Assembly (NCBI RefSeq): GCF_042477335.2
Contig: NC_091254.1
Location: forward strand, 92,593,501-92,657,500
Direction: 5' to 3'
From: Ovis canadensis
Lineage: Eukaryota > Chordata > Mammalia > Artiodactyla > Bovidae
Length of the DNA stretch: 64,000 nt
This document shows, one piece after another, positions 1 to 11,391 of the stretch. The notes under the pieces are model-generated. The model did not search any database, was not told the DNA's origin, and saw only the letters and a program-made list of their open reading frames with translations. Numbering within the stretch: position 1 is the stretch's first letter; each line of letters starts with the position of its first letter. Both the position numbers and the translations under genes were made by a program.

Positions 1-80
1 GGTCTCTGGGGAGCTCCTGCCTGATTTTTGCTTTGAGCAGAGACAGCAGCCGTTGTGTGCCCGCGCACAGTAGCAGATGC

Positions 81-144
81 TGCAATCCCTGCCTCCTGCA
101 ATCCCTGCCTCCTGCAATCCCTGCCTCCTGCAATCCCTGCCTCC
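81..144. repeat. 16-bp tandem repeat, four copies
   Basis: Four head-to-tail copies of the 16-mer TGCAATCCCTGCCTCC are perfect at 81-96, 97-112, 113-128 and 129-144, and a degraded copy follows. The array ends about 12 bp before the 3' end of the neighbouring BovB fragment. Bases 1-80 show nothing recognisable. Confidence 0.9.
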
Positions 145-155
145 TGCCAATGCCA

Positions 156-601
156 TTTTGTTCACTGGCTCAGTCATGTCCGACTCTGTGACCCCATGGA
201 CTGCAGCACTCCAGGCTTCCCCGTCACCATCTCCCAGAGTTTGCTCAAACTCATGTCCGTCGATTCGATGATGCCATCCAACCATCTCATCCTCTGTCGT
301 CCCCTTCTCCTCTTGCCTTCAATCTTTCTAGCATCAGGGTCTTTTCTAATGAGCTGGCTCTTTGCATCACATGGCCAAAGTATTGGAGCTTCGGCTTCAG
401 CTTCAGTCCTTCCAGTGAATATTCAGAGTTGATTTCCTTTAGGATTGACTGGTTGGATCTCTCAAGAGTCCTCTCCAGCACCTCAGTTTAAAAGCATCAA
501 TTCTTTGTCTCTCAGCCTTCTTTATGGTCCAACTCTCATATCTGCACCTGACTAATGGAAAAACCATAGCTTTGACTCTATGGACCTGAGTGTCTAGTAC
601 C
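156..601 (-). mobile_element. BovB LINE, 5'-truncated 3' end
   Basis: In reverse complement this is the last ~440 bp of BovB: the C-terminal part of the ORF (FELWCWRR-, LKLQYFGH- and [16 protein letters not shown] segments) followed by the 3' tip. Indels and stops break the frame, so it is a dead copy. No clear target duplication is visible. Confidence 0.9.
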
Positions 602-712
602 TTTTAAATAACAATATAAGTACACTCACACACATACATACTAGGAACACACATGTTTTCCTTTCTTAATTTGAACCCACCAGATATAACAGGCATATCA
701 AAACTCTACCCT

Positions 713-975
713 CTTAGGGAGTTTGGGATGGACATGTACACTCTGCCATATTTGGAATGGATAATCAACAAAGACCTGTTGTACAGCACAGGGAACTCTG
801 CTCACTGTTATGTGGCAGCCTGGATGGGAGGGAAGTTTGGAGGATAATGAATTCATGTATATGTACGGCTGAGTCCCTTTGCTCCTCACCTGAAACTATC
901 ACAATATTGTTTGTTAAATGGCTATACCCCAACACAAAAGAAAAAGTTAAAAATAAATAAATGAAAGAAAAAGGA
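713..975 (+). mobile_element. Ruminant L1 3' UTR fragment
   Basis: It shows the ruminant L1 3' UTR order: GGGATGGACATGTACAC-like start, GTACAGCACAGGGAACTCTG block, GGATGGGAGGGAAG block, CTATACCCCAACA motif, then an A-rich tail at 934-975. It is 5'-truncated and diverged. Confidence 0.85.
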
Positions 976-2195
976 AACAAATTCTTAAAGTAATAGCTAG
1001 ATTTATACGCAGAGCTTGCCCTAGAGAAAACTTCAGCGTATAAGAAAACAATAAATGTGAGTGTCTTCAACCCACGCCACTCCCCCACTCCCCAAAAAAA
1101 CCCCACAAATAAGCACGTGAAAATTCCACTGTTTTTAGAGAGGACAAGTCTTAACCCCTAAATAGTCATCCTGCTGCTTTGGATGACTGCTTTATCCCGT
1201 CTTCCTCTCTACCTGCCACCCCCATTCCTGTATCTGTCCTGTTCTCACCTGGATGGCCCACTGCTCCACCGCTGTATCTCTGCCATTATCCAATCTCAGT
1301 AGATAACCAGTTTCAACAGGATCCACTCTCCGGTGCCCATTCTTCTGTCTTATTATCCATCCTCCTCCTCTCCATGGAAATGACTCCTTCCTTCTTTTGA
1401 ACCTTAATAGCACTTTGTTTTATTTCACGGCGTTTGTTGCATCCTATTCTGTGCCGCACTTCTATGCTAGAGCTACATTTCAAGATCTGTGCAGGCAAGA
1501 ACCGTCTTTGGTTATTCGTGTGTTTCCCACGTGGTGGGAGAAGGATTTAAGAAGGTTTTCAGGAGTTTACAGGAAAAGAATAGAAATTAGAGATGGGTGA
1601 GAAAAACGAGGCCAAGGGATCCTCTCTGTAACCTGACAGTATCTAGCATAGAGTCCTTCGAGCAGAGGGGTGGGGGTGTTGTGAGTCCCCCAGATGGAGG
1701 TGCTGTCTAAGCCTCTGTGAAGCCGCAGGCCGGCAGCCAGCATGTTCTCAAGCAGACGAGGGTTTGGGCAGTGTATGTTGCCACTGTTTATCTCTATTCC
1801 ATCCAAGTTAAAGCTGTTTCTGAGCAAATCAATGAAATAAGCATTAAATAATGTAATTTTACCTCCAGGATCTGCCTCCAACCAGGTAGAATGAAGTGGG
1901 GATCAGTAAGATCAAGTAAGCGAGTGAGTCTTGACCTTCGTGTCAAGGATGAGTGATGCATTGGTTGGCAAACACGAGCTGATTCTTGTTGGGGAAGATC
2001 TGGGCAAATACTTAAAGCAGCACCAAAATGCTGAGTGTGTGTGTTGTGTGTTTCAGTTGGGTTGGAACGTTCAGACTGAAGGCTGGTTTCTTCCTGGTTA
2101 CTCTCACTGAGACTGAGGGATATTTGAAGGAAGAAGGTAGATGAGATAATGTTAAGAGTATCCACGTATTTATTATGTCATTTTTCTTTCCCTCT
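976..2195. other. Non-repetitive stretch
   Basis: No repeat family or exon is recognised over ~1.2 kb. A pyrimidine-rich part (about 1195-1400) and short open frames on both strands are present. None shows a domain, a Kozak context worth noting, or paired splice signals. Confidence 0.5.
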
Positions 2196-2202
2196 AAATA
2201 CT

Positions 2203-2506
2203 GATCCAGACCATCCTAGAGGAAATCAGTCCTGAATATTCATTGGAAGGACTGATGCTGAAGCTGAAACTCCAATACTTTGGCTACTTGAGGTGAAGAA
2301 CTGACTCACTGGAAAAGACCCTGATGCTGGGGAAGATTGAAGGTGGGAGGAGAAGGGGAAGTCAGAGGATGAGATGGTTGGATGGCATCACCGACTCAAT
2401 GGACATGAGTTTAGTAAGCTCCAGGAGTTGGTGATGGACAGGGAAGCCTGACATGCTGCGGTCCAGGGGGTCACAAGGAGTCGGACACAACTGAGTGACT
2501 GAACTG
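2203..2506 (+). mobile_element. BovB LINE 3' end with 7-bp target duplication
   Basis: This is a 5'-truncated BovB 3' end running to the GACTGAACTG tip. The 7-mer AAATACT occurs at 2196-2202 and 2507-2513, directly at both ends, and is the likely target site duplication. The frame is broken. Confidence 0.85.
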
Positions 2507-2579
2507 AAATACTAATTCACTAAAATTTAGGGTCACTGAATTTCTGAACTGGTACATTATTAAAGTGTTATTTATTAAA

Positions 2580-2748
2580 AATATCTGTTTGGCTGTGTCG
2601 AGCCTTAGTTGCAGCACACAGGATCTTCATTATGTCGTGATATATGGACTCTGCAGTGCTGGAGGGCTCAGTTCCCACATGGCGTGTAGGATCTTAGTTC
2701 CCTGAGTTTCAAGGTGCTTTCTTAGCCACTAGACCACGAGGGAAGCCC
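2580..2748 (-). mobile_element. CHR-type tRNA-Glu SINE
   Basis: Read in reverse, a tRNA-like head (GGGGCTTCCCTCGTGGTC-like, box region near 2690-2748) is followed by a body ending in GGCTGTG near 2590. This is the CHR SINE group of cetartiodactyls. It is internally shortened and diverged. Confidence 0.7.
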
Positions 2749-3875
2749 CTAAACTAGTAGATTCTTGTGAATCAAAGGTGTCCTTGCTGTTGTCTGGGGC
2801 CTCAGCCAGGACATCCAGAGACCTTCTGATAGGGACTGATCTGTATGGGCAACAATCAACAGGCTGTTGTGATCCTGAATTTTCTCTTATACTGGAAGCA
2901 TTCTAGGTTTATCTTTTTGGAAAAGTCTGATTGGAAAAAACCCCATAGCCTCTTAGAACCACATCCGGCCGATTTCTTTTATGCTATACATTAGGGACAT
3001 GTGCTTGCTTTCCCATAGCGTCTTCCTAAGCCCACAGGTATGTTGAATCACCTTACTGAGTTCTAATATATTTCCTGTGTGACTCGATGGGTATTCCCTA
3101 TCCACCTTGACTCCCCTCTAAGTAATAGTTGTACGATTGCTTCCCTGTTGTCCTAGTTCCTTGCATCTCTGTTTCAGGGAAGCTGTTGATGAGCATTGGT
3201 TTAATCTGTGGCTGTGCTGTTGATGACTTGCCTCAGTCAGTTAGAATTCAGGAGGGCTTGAGGTGAAGTTGATTAAACCAACCAAGAGGCCATATTTGGG
3301 AAAAGCTTATTGTCACTGCCTGTAAGGAAAATTAATAACCGTCGTGCATGGGAGTCCATTAGTTTGGTTCGCTTAGAATATGCTTCTGTAAGAGTAACAA
3401 CTCGAATGGCAGGGATGGCTAATGAAAAGGAAGCAAACTTTTCTCCAAAGGCTTTGTTCAGAGTGACAAAGAGAAATATGGAGTTATTTATCTGGAAAAT
3501 CCAGGCTGAAAACTTTTACTACCAAGGACTAAAATTATATTGTCTTGAATCACCCATATTGATGACTAACATTGATTAAATTCCTTGAATTATTGCCTAA
3601 ATCTTTATTTCATTTATCTTGTGTAAAAAATAATGCAGAAGGGCTCTCTAAAGCTTGGCAGTGTGAATAATGCTTCTCAAAGGGCTTCCAGTCTCTTAAA
3701 ATCTTACCCCCATTTTGGAAGCAGAGACTGGAATAGTAGAAGTCAAAAATCTAAGGACGCAGCTTAGAAACTCAGAGGATGGCTTTTTTCTTTTTCAGTT
3801 CTAATGAGGTAGATAAACCTGGAGCTGATTATTCCTGGTGAAGTAAGTCAGAAATGGAATCTAGTGAGATGGTAC
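2749..3875. other. Non-repetitive stretch
   Basis: About 1.1 kb with no recognised repeat. An 89-codon open frame lies at 3310-3579 on the plus strand. It resembles no family I know and lacks supporting signals, so I do not call it a gene. Confidence 0.5.
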
Positions 3876-4320
3876 ATCTAGTCAAGGCTATGGTTTTTCC
3901 AGTGGTCATGTATGGATGTGAAGAAAGCTGAGCACCAAAGAATTGATGCTTTTGAACTGTGGTGTTGGAGAAGACTCTTGAGAGTCCCTTGGACTGCAAG
4001 GAGATCCAATCAGGCCATTCAAAAGGAGATCAGTCCTGGGTATTCATTGGAAGGACTGATGCTGAAGCTGAAACTCCAATACTTTGGCCACTTCATGTGA
4101 AGAGCTGACTCATTGGAAAAGACCCTTATGCTGGGAAAGATTGAGGGCGGGAGGAGAAGGGGACAACAGAGGATGAGATGGCTGGATGGCATCACTGACT
4201 CGATGGACATGAGTTTGGGTGAACTCTGGGAATTGATGATGGGCAGGGAGGCCTGGTGTGCTACAGTCCATGGGGTCACAAAGAGTCAGACCCGACTGAG
4301 TGACTGAGCTGAACTGAGCT
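3876..4320 (+). mobile_element. BovB LINE 3' end
   Basis: It begins at the AGTCAAGGCTATGG motif and runs through the C-terminal ORF segment ([21 protein letters not shown]) to the GAACTGAGCTG tip at 4320. A stop after YFGHFM near 4100 splits the frame. It abuts an L1 3' end directly. Confidence 0.92.
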
Positions 4321-4674
4321 GGTGAACCTGTTTGCAGGAAAGCAGTGGAGGCACAGACATGGTGAACAGCCTTGTGGACACAGTGCAGGGAGGAGAGGGT
4401 GGGGTGAATGGAGACAGTGGCATGGAAATAGTATTCATCACCACGCGTGAGACAGAGAGCTAGTGCGGATGCACTGTGTGACCCAGGGAGCGCGACCCAG
4501 GGCTCTGTGACAACCTAGAGGGCTGGCATGGCGTGGGAGGCAGGAGGGAGGTGCAGGAGGGAGGGGACCTAGAGAGACCTGTGGCTGATTGATGCTGATG
4601 TGAGGCAGAGACCAACGCAATGTTGTAAAGCAATTATCCTCCAATTAAATACAAGTATTTTAAAAAGAATATGG
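4321..4674 (+). mobile_element. Ruminant L1 3' UTR
   Basis: The order of blocks matches the L1 3' UTR: GGACACAGTGCAGGGAGG, CAACCTAGAGGG, the G-rich GGGAGGTGCAGGAGGGAGG part, then TTGTAAAGCAATTATCCTCC and an A-rich end near 4660. 5'-truncated. Confidence 0.85.
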
Positions 4675-5081
4675 CAAAAAAACCTCATATGAATTTTGAA
4701 CTGGAAAACTCTTCTCTTAACATTTGTGAGCAAGCCAAGAACAACTGAAACTCAAGAACGCCCTGTTTTTTTGTTGTTACCGTTGCTTAGGAAAGGGGAA
4801 CCAGCTGGAATTGGTGTCTTACATGTCAGGAATGCATAATTAAGTCTGCATGTAATAGGATAGTAGTTTTACAGTATATAATAAACTGTAAATGGATGCT
4901 GATTTGCTATAAAAACAATTATCCCCGTACAAAATGTCTCCATAGGTTTATTGTGGGTGCTTCAGATCAAGGATCAAATCTGGTTGCATAAGAGGCAGGT
5001 ATGGTTTGCCTGCTTAGACTTCTGTCGCCTGAATCTGAGCTTCCCTGACTGGTGAATGCTGGTTGATACTAGATAATATGT
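4675..5081. other. AT-rich non-repetitive stretch
   Basis: About 400 bp of AT-rich DNA with no recognised feature. Confidence 0.5.
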
Positions 5082-5289
5082 TTGTGTGTTAGTCACCCAG
5101 TTGTGCCCGACTCTTTGCGACCTACGGACTGTAGCCCACCAGGCTGCTCTGTCCATGGGATTCTCCAGGCAAGAATACTGGAGTGGGTTGTCATGCCCTT
5201 CTCCAGGGGATCTTCCTGACCCAGGGTTCGAACCCAGGTCTTCTTCACTGCAGGCGGATTCTTTACCATCTGAGCCACCAGGGAAGCCT
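5082..5289 (-). mobile_element. Bov-tA SINE
   Basis: A complete-looking Bov-tA in reverse: tRNA-Glu-like head at the right (GGCTTCCCTGGTGGCTCAGA, box B GGTTCGAACCC-like) and BovA body at the left. The left end has a short TG-rich tail (CA-rich in the SINE sense). Confidence 0.92.
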
Positions 5290-6069
5290 TAGACACTATA
5301 GAAACAGGTTGAAGAAAGCAGAGAGATGGCCTCTGATAGCATGCCCTCTTACCAACAGCAAAGACAAGGACTGGCAGGAAGACTCCTTCCCTTTATGTAA
5401 TTATGTCGACTGAGCTCCAGCAAAGCAGGGCGCTTTGGTTTTTAAAAACTGAATGCTCTGAATGCTTCATGCTCAGTTCATAATCCGTGTTCACATTTCT
5501 CATTGCTCAGAGGAAACGGGAAGCCTGGATTTTAGATACAAAAAAAAATCAGAAGTGGTTATTTGCTTTTCATACGTTACTGTTGATTCTTAGTTAGTCT
5601 TGGGCGAAGTCAGTGGAAGGCCACAATGAGGAGGGTGGAAGTGGCCTGGGGGTGACATCAGCGCCTAAACAATGTGGAAGAGAAAAGCTTCTGTCTTCAG
5701 TTGGAGGACTATGCTATTTGGGTGGGACCATGATCCTCTCTCAGTTGCTTTCCATGCCTGCAATTTCATCCTGTATGTTTTGGACAAGGACTAACACCAG
5801 CCTGGTGGTTTTCTTCCCACTTACCTGATCTTCTAGGTAAACCTGACTATGCTGATTATTTTTCTCTGAGTTTTTTTTCTTCTTTTCCAAGAGTTACGAA
5901 GGAATTAAATGCTTCTTATTTTGTGTTTTGCTTCTTCAGTTGTATGTAACTCCTTACCAAACATCACAATAAACACAAATCGATTTCAAGCAAGGAAAGA
6001 GACTTGAGTATAGCATTTGACTGCTTATTCTCTTGACAAATATTTCCCACATCCTCTTTTATGCCCCTA
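5290..6069. other. Non-repetitive stretch
   Basis: About 780 bp without a recognised repeat or exon. A 71-codon plus frame at 5613-5828 has no recognisable domain. Confidence 0.5.
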
Positions 6070-6520
6070 GCTCCTGTGATGAGATATGACAGGAAGTTTG
6101 GAAATTTTCTCAAGGAGCTTAACCTCTAATAAGGGAGAAAACTGCAAATGATACATGTCATTATAATGTGCTGTGCTTAGTGGCTCAGTTGTATCTGACT
6201 CTTTGTGATCCCATGGACTGTAGCTGCCAGGCTCCTCTGTCCATGGGATTTTCCAGGCAAGAGTATTGGAGTGGGTTGCCACTTACTCCTCCACAGGATC
6301 TTGCCAACCCAGGGATAAATCTATATCTCCGGTGTCTCTTGCATTGCAGGCAGATTCCTTGTCTGCTGAGCTACCAGGAAAACCATCATAATAGTGGTCT
6401 GAAATTTCATAAGAGAGGTGAGACCCAGCCAGATATGATTTTAGTTACTATTTCTATCCAAGTAGTCTAGGAGAGATTTGTGGAAGAAGGGTAATTTAAT
6501 CTGGATCTTGAAATGCATTT
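6070..6520 (+). mobile_element. Diverged L2-like LINE, split by a SINE
   Basis: The parts left (about 6090-6150, CTCAAGGAGCTTAACCTCTAA) and right (about 6410-6515, TGGATCTTGAAATGC) of the SINE resemble consecutive pieces of the L2 3' region. The match is weak and from memory. Confidence 0.4.
6168..6385 (-). mobile_element. Bov-tA SINE
   Basis: Reverse-orientation Bov-tA with a degraded tRNA head. Similar 12-bp flanks (CATTATAATGTG / CATCATAATAGTG) suggest an imperfect target duplication. Confidence 0.88.
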
Positions 6521-6559
6521 ATAATTGAGACATTTGGAAATGGATCAGTTATCTAATGG

Positions 6560-7120
6560 TTATCTGTTGTTTGTTTCTATTATTAGTTATCTAGTATCTG
6601 TATAGCAAATTACTCTAAAAATAAAGTGGCTTAAAATAGCAAACATTGTTTATTTCTCAAAGCTTCTGTGGGTCAGGAATTGGGATCAACTTTGGAGGTT
6701 CTGCGCAGTGTCATGAATACATAATACATAAATACAAATCCTCCCGAGTCTGTAGCCAATCTGAAGGCCTGACGGAAGCAGGAGGGTCTGCTGCCAAGAT
6801 GACTCATTCTCATGGCAGTGGCCGGAGGCCTCAGTTCCTCTCAGTGGGCCTGTCCAACAGGACTGCCCGAGGGTCCTCATGGCATGGCACTTGGCTTCTC
6901 CAGAGGCAGTAATCTGAGAGAGGGAGGGGGTGGTGGAAATGAGAGCAATCCAGAGGTGGTGGCAGTTTTTTTATGACCCATTTTTGAGTCCTCATGATCA
7001 TTTCTGCTTCATTCTTTTTGTTATAAATGAGCCACTATGTCCATTTCACATTCAAAAGGAGGAAAATCAGGTTCTACCTCACAAAGGGAGAACCACTGAA
7101 GAGCTTGTGGGAATATTTCT
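6560..7120 (+). mobile_element. MLT2-like ERVL LTR, degraded
   Basis: The order AGTGGCTTAAAA, TTTCTGTGGGTCAGGAATT, AAGATGACTCATTC, GGCCTCAGTTCCTC, GGCATGGCACTTGGCTTC, TTTTTATGACCCA matches the remembered MLT2 LTR from end to end. It is an old LTR with no gag or pol beside it. The subfamily is not resolved. Confidence 0.65.
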
Positions 7121-7271
7121 AAAACCTTCCCCATGGAGTTGGGAAGATGAGAGGATACATCCATCATGGGGAAGGGGCAGGTCACGGCAGAGATCGATAC
7201 TTGGTACTTGGACCTATGTGCAGGAAACTGGAGATAACCCCCTTTGGAGAGCTTTCAACTAAGATGATACG

Positions 7272-7797
7272 GTGGAATTAGACAGGAAATATAGGGGGAA
7301 GTGAAGCAGGAGGAAGGTGGCAGAGCGCAACCTCTGATAGAATGACATAGCTGTAAGATGTGATGGAGATTGGCTAGACCCAGCTGGGTCCCAGATGGCA
7401 GAAGATTAGCTTCCGGTGGACCTTGAGCCTCATCATGCGCTTATTAGAACACACTAGCATCTAACTGATACACCCACCAGGGACACAATTCTGAGGCTAA
7501 CCATAAAAGGCCAAAAAAGTGGGTAGTGGCCCAATTTCTGGAAATCTCTGCCCTTTCCTCAAAATAGTTGGAAAAATCCTCCCACTTATTAGCCTATGAA
7601 ATTACCCAATTCATAAAAACTAACCACACCATATTTCGAGGCCTGTCTCCCTTCTCTGTTTCACCTTCTGCGATGGCCCACACTCTGCCTGTGGAGTGTC
7701 CTTCTCTCTATATAAACCCATTTCTTACCTATCACTTTGTCTCCACCTTCTTTTTGCGACAAAGTAAGAACCTCACATTCACCAGCAACAGAAGGAA
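7272..7797 (+). mobile_element. Ruminant ERV solo LTR (BTLTR1-like)
   Basis: About 525 bp run from TGGAATTAGACAGG to a CA end near 7795. The segments GATGGAGATTGGCTAGACCC, CACCAGGGACACAATTCTG, GTGGCCCAATTTCTGG and CCACTTATTAGCCTATG recall bovine LTRs of the BTLTR1 type. A TATA-like CTATATAAACCC lies near 7710, and a GTCTCCACC to AAGAACCTCACATTC 3' end follows. No internal retroviral genes are present, so this is a solo LTR. No clear duplication of flanking bases was found. Confidence 0.65.
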
Positions 7798-9217
7798 TTT
7801 AGATACTATTGGACAGGGCTGGGAATCATGGAAAGCTTTTGGGCAGGGCAGAGGTATTATTACAGCTGCATTTTTAGGGGGATTAGTCTGGCAACAGTAA
7901 GCATGAAGGTTGGGAGTATGGACACAATGAAAGAGGGGACCAGTTCAGAGGCCAAGACCATTCTGGTCTTGCAGGGGTTTGGTCTGGAAGGGGATAGTTG
8001 GAGCATGGTTCCAAAACAATGCAGCTCTCCTTCTTTTAGACTCTACAAAGTGCAAACATCTATGAAGATAAATGCATTTTTATGTATCCGATCCAGTCGT
8101 TAAGGAAATCTGCCTGTTTTCGATGCTGCTCCTCACGGAGCTTTTAGTGGGCTAGTGAATTGAGTTGTAAGCTTGATGCATGGCCATCTTTCCTTCCGTG
8201 TTGATTGAGTGCAGTTTGTCCCTAGGATGGCAATTGCACCTAATACCACAGGGTGTATTCCTAATTGAGTCTGTCTCTTAACTGTGGCAAGAGCCTGATG
8301 TTATTGCTAGACTAAAACCATCCAAAATTCAGCTCACAGAATGTACAAACCAGGATTTCATGGCAAAATTGCTACCCTCTTCTCCCTTAGTTATCAACAT
8401 CTCCATTACCAAGACTTCTATTATTCTTCCCCAAGCACTTAGAGTGTTCATTTGATCAACTTGTATATTCATGAACTTCATTTGCAACATAGAAATGTTC
8501 TGCGTTTCTTGATGATGTCCATCCTCATTGAATAGACAGCCCAGAGCACTCAAAAGGCAGGCACACAGCCAGAGTCGGAATTCCAATACTGATGCTTTGA
8601 CTTTCCTCATTGTTCTTTAGGAAATCCAATAATTCCAGACTGTAGGGATCTTTTATTTTCTCTGTTTCTGGGTTCATCTGAATTTATGCGTCTCTCAGAG
8701 TTTGCCTTTAATCATTTTCCTAATTCTTAATTGAGCATTTCATTCATTTTTCTCATCAACTTGACAGCCAACTCACAGAATGTACGAACCAGGATTTTGT
8801 GCATTTTAAGATTGGGCTTGAGGGGTGTGTGTTGAGCCCAATACACTGTGGGTGTTTACTAAACTCTTAATTGAAAAATACTACTTAGATGAAACTGGTC
8901 CCATTTATTTGATCTTCTCAACACATACATCCTCCGCACGAGTACTTTATCCTCTTCCTCTGTACCTCTAAATCCCAGTTGCTGTTTAAAGCAAGGTTGT
9001 GATTTATAGCATCTGCCCACCCCCTCCTTTCTGGCTGCCTTTTTGACCCTGTGTGATGACTAGATGAAAACGTGAAGTGATCTCAGATTTCCCCAATGTC
9101 CACTCATATGTGGATTAATCTCAATGGTGATAATGTGCTGTTTCGTAAATATCTGTGATTCTGAATATTTGGTTGGTCCTCTGCGTTGTTAATTGTAAAT
9201 ATTACGCAGGAGGTGTG
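7798..9217. other. Non-repetitive stretch with a small dispersed repeat
   Basis: No known repeat is recognised over 1.4 kb. One near-identical 26-bp segment (CTCACAGAATGTACAAACCA-type) occurs at about 8333-8358 and again at about 8771-8796. No exon-like feature is seen. Confidence 0.5.
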
Positions 9218-9420
9218 TGTTTGTGCTCAGCTGTGCCTGACTTTTTGCTACCCTATGGACTGTAGCCTGTCAGGCTCCTCTTTCAGTGGGATTTTCTAGG
9301 CAAGAATACTGGAGTGGGTTGTCATTTCCTCCTCCAGGGATCTTCCTGACCCAGGGATCAAACCCCTGTTTCGTACAGCGTCTGCATTGCCAAGCAGATT
9401 CTTGACCACTGTGCCGCCTG
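9218..9420 (-). mobile_element. Bov-tA SINE, diverged
   Basis: Reverse-orientation Bov-tA. The body is clear (CAAGAATACTGGAGTGGG). The tRNA head near 9360-9420 is altered by small indels. Confidence 0.88.
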
Positions 9421-10205
9421 CATGTAATGTAACTCATTGTCCATTAAGCAGAGTTTCCAATAATAAGTGCCTTTTAGGGTGTGTACCATGGTTTAGCAAC
9501 GGAATAAAACCCCCTTTTCATACTGCTTTTTGTAATTGCTTATCACCAATGGAGTATTCTCAAGCCTCAGGATAACTTTCAGCTCCTGGAATATCAGGAA
9601 ATACCAACTGGAGGTGAGAAGATTAAGATCTAGGCACACCTTTTCCCCTAGGTCATTGTATAGGCAGGTTGTACCCTTGTAGCAAACCATGGATGAGTTA
9701 TATTATGAGGAAAGCAGAGTCTCTGAACACAACCCTCTCACTTACATGTGAAAAGAATTGATTTGCAGAGATGTGGAGTGGTTTCTCAAGGATTCCAAGT
9801 CTTAGTAGATTATCCATGACTTAAACCTAGTTTTCTGGGTCCTGTGTTCTTTGTAATAAAAACAAACAAGTGAAAGAACCCCTCACGTCTCAAAAAATCC
9901 CTCCAATGCCATTTTCTATGAATGCAACACCAACTGAAACCAAGATGAGAAACCCTCACTTGCTAATTTCTTCTGCTTTTCTTTTGGAGAGTTTCTTTTA
10001 TCTTTCAAGCCATCAGCTTCCTTTGATGTGGTAGACAGGTGTCCTCTTTCACCTTCCTGTCCTGTTTCTTGGCCTCCACACTTCAAGTCATGAATATCAA
10101 TTACCATTTACTAAGTAACCCTACTCATCAGAAATTGTCTACATGAATACAGAGTGGAGTAATGAACAAAAGGACCTAAATTAGTGTCCAAAACATGGAC
10201 ATTTC
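9421..10205. other. Non-repetitive stretch
   Basis: Nothing recognised over ~780 bp. Short open frames on both strands lack domain content. Confidence 0.5.
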
Positions 10206-10424
10206 TTTAGCTGTTCCCTTCTCTAGGGGATCTTCCCGACCCAGGGATGGAACCTAGGTCTCCTGCATTGCAGGTTGGTTCTTTACCAGCTGAGCCACCA
10301 GAGAAGCTCAAGAATACTGGAGTGGGTATCCTAACCTTTCTCTAGTGGATCTCCTGACCCAGGAATCAACCTGGGGTCTCCTGCATTGCAGATGGATTCT
10401 GAACTCCCATGGAAGCCCCAGGTA
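10206..10424 (-). mobile_element. Bov-tA SINE with doubled tRNA head
   Basis: Two reverse tRNA-like heads (10206-10309 and 10310-10424) stand in tandem, joined by an AGAATACTGGAGTGGG linker. The same dimeric form occurs near 33.1 kb and 35.4 kb. The BovA body is missing. Confidence 0.8.
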
Positions 10425-10559
10425 TCAACACACGAAATATATTTTCAAAATGTGAGTATTTGGGAGTGTGTTGATGTCATATCAAAGCTCTTTAAAGTAT
10501 TTAATAGTAGAGGTGGTATAAAAACTTTTATAGATAATTTGGACTTTCTGAGTGTTCTC

Positions 10560-10702
10560 TAAGAAGGAAGAGGACAATGAAGAGGAGGCAGAAGGACTGT
10601 AAGAGAAGCAGAAGGAGGAAGAAGCGGAGAAGGAGGAGGAAGAGGACGAGGAAGGAGGAGAGAGAGGGAGGGGAGGGACAGCGCAGGAGGGGAAGGGGAG
10701 CT
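10560..10702. repeat. GGA-rich homopurine tract
   Basis: About 140 bp of almost pure purine on the plus strand (AGGAGGAGGAAGAGG-type), broken by only a few pyrimidines. The minus-strand open frames through it are Ser/Pro/Leu low-complexity and are not coding. Confidence 0.9.
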
Positions 10703-11391
10703 GCTTGAATGAGGCAGGGTAGGCAGGAACCACTTTTCTGTATACGGAGCCACAAGTGGATGAGCGTATCATTAGTGTCTTAGGGTCCATTATAAATAAG
10801 ATAATTTATGAGCCCCAATCATGTCTTAAGTGAAGACATTATTGTTTCATCATGGATTGTGTGGTGATCACAGCGGTGGAAAGTTGGAATGAACACATTT
10901 GAGAAGGTGAGCGGAAGATTGCCACATAGAGGACTGGGGAAGGCTATGCTGGTTGGTAGCTGAGAATAGATTTCCGAAACGGAAGCTAGGAAGTTAGACA
11001 GTTGTTCTCTGAGGAGGCCATCAGGTGCTGCAGGTGAGGAAGCCCCTGCCCGCCACCGGGGCACAAGGTACACAGTGTCAGCAGCAGACCAAGGACAGGT
11101 TCCCCAGTGTTAGTGGGGGGCACACAGCATGGCTGTGCAAAATAGCCTGTGGGTAAAGTCACAGTTCCTAGGGCTTGACAAGAAGCGATACAGCCAAGTA
11201 GTTGCTAACTCACCGCTCTCATATCTAAAACAGTGCCTGGCCCATAGCAAGCACTCCATAAACACATAAAGGATACAGAGAATTTGTTGTAGTGTCATGG
11301 GAAGCCAGAGAGAGCTGATGATATTGTGGAGAAAGGAGAGAAGACTTCTCAAATAGGAGTTATATACAACTGTTAAAATGAAAATGAGGGC
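10703..11391. other. Mostly non-repetitive, short L2-like 3' tip
   Basis: At 11222-11276 the plus strand reads AACAGTGCCTGGCCCATAGC followed by a CTCCATAAACACA-like end, as at L2 or MIR 3' ends. The remainder shows nothing recognisable. Confidence 0.45.

Noticed and set aside
5230..5289. tRNA-like sequences with A and B boxes at many places (for example here, 38783, 46140)
   Set aside because: They are the tRNA-Glu-derived heads of Bov-tA and CHR SINEs, always joined to a SINE body, and lack intact cloverleaf stems.
10482..10790. Ser/Pro/Leu-rich minus frames of up to 102 codons
   Set aside because: Artefact of the homopurine tract.
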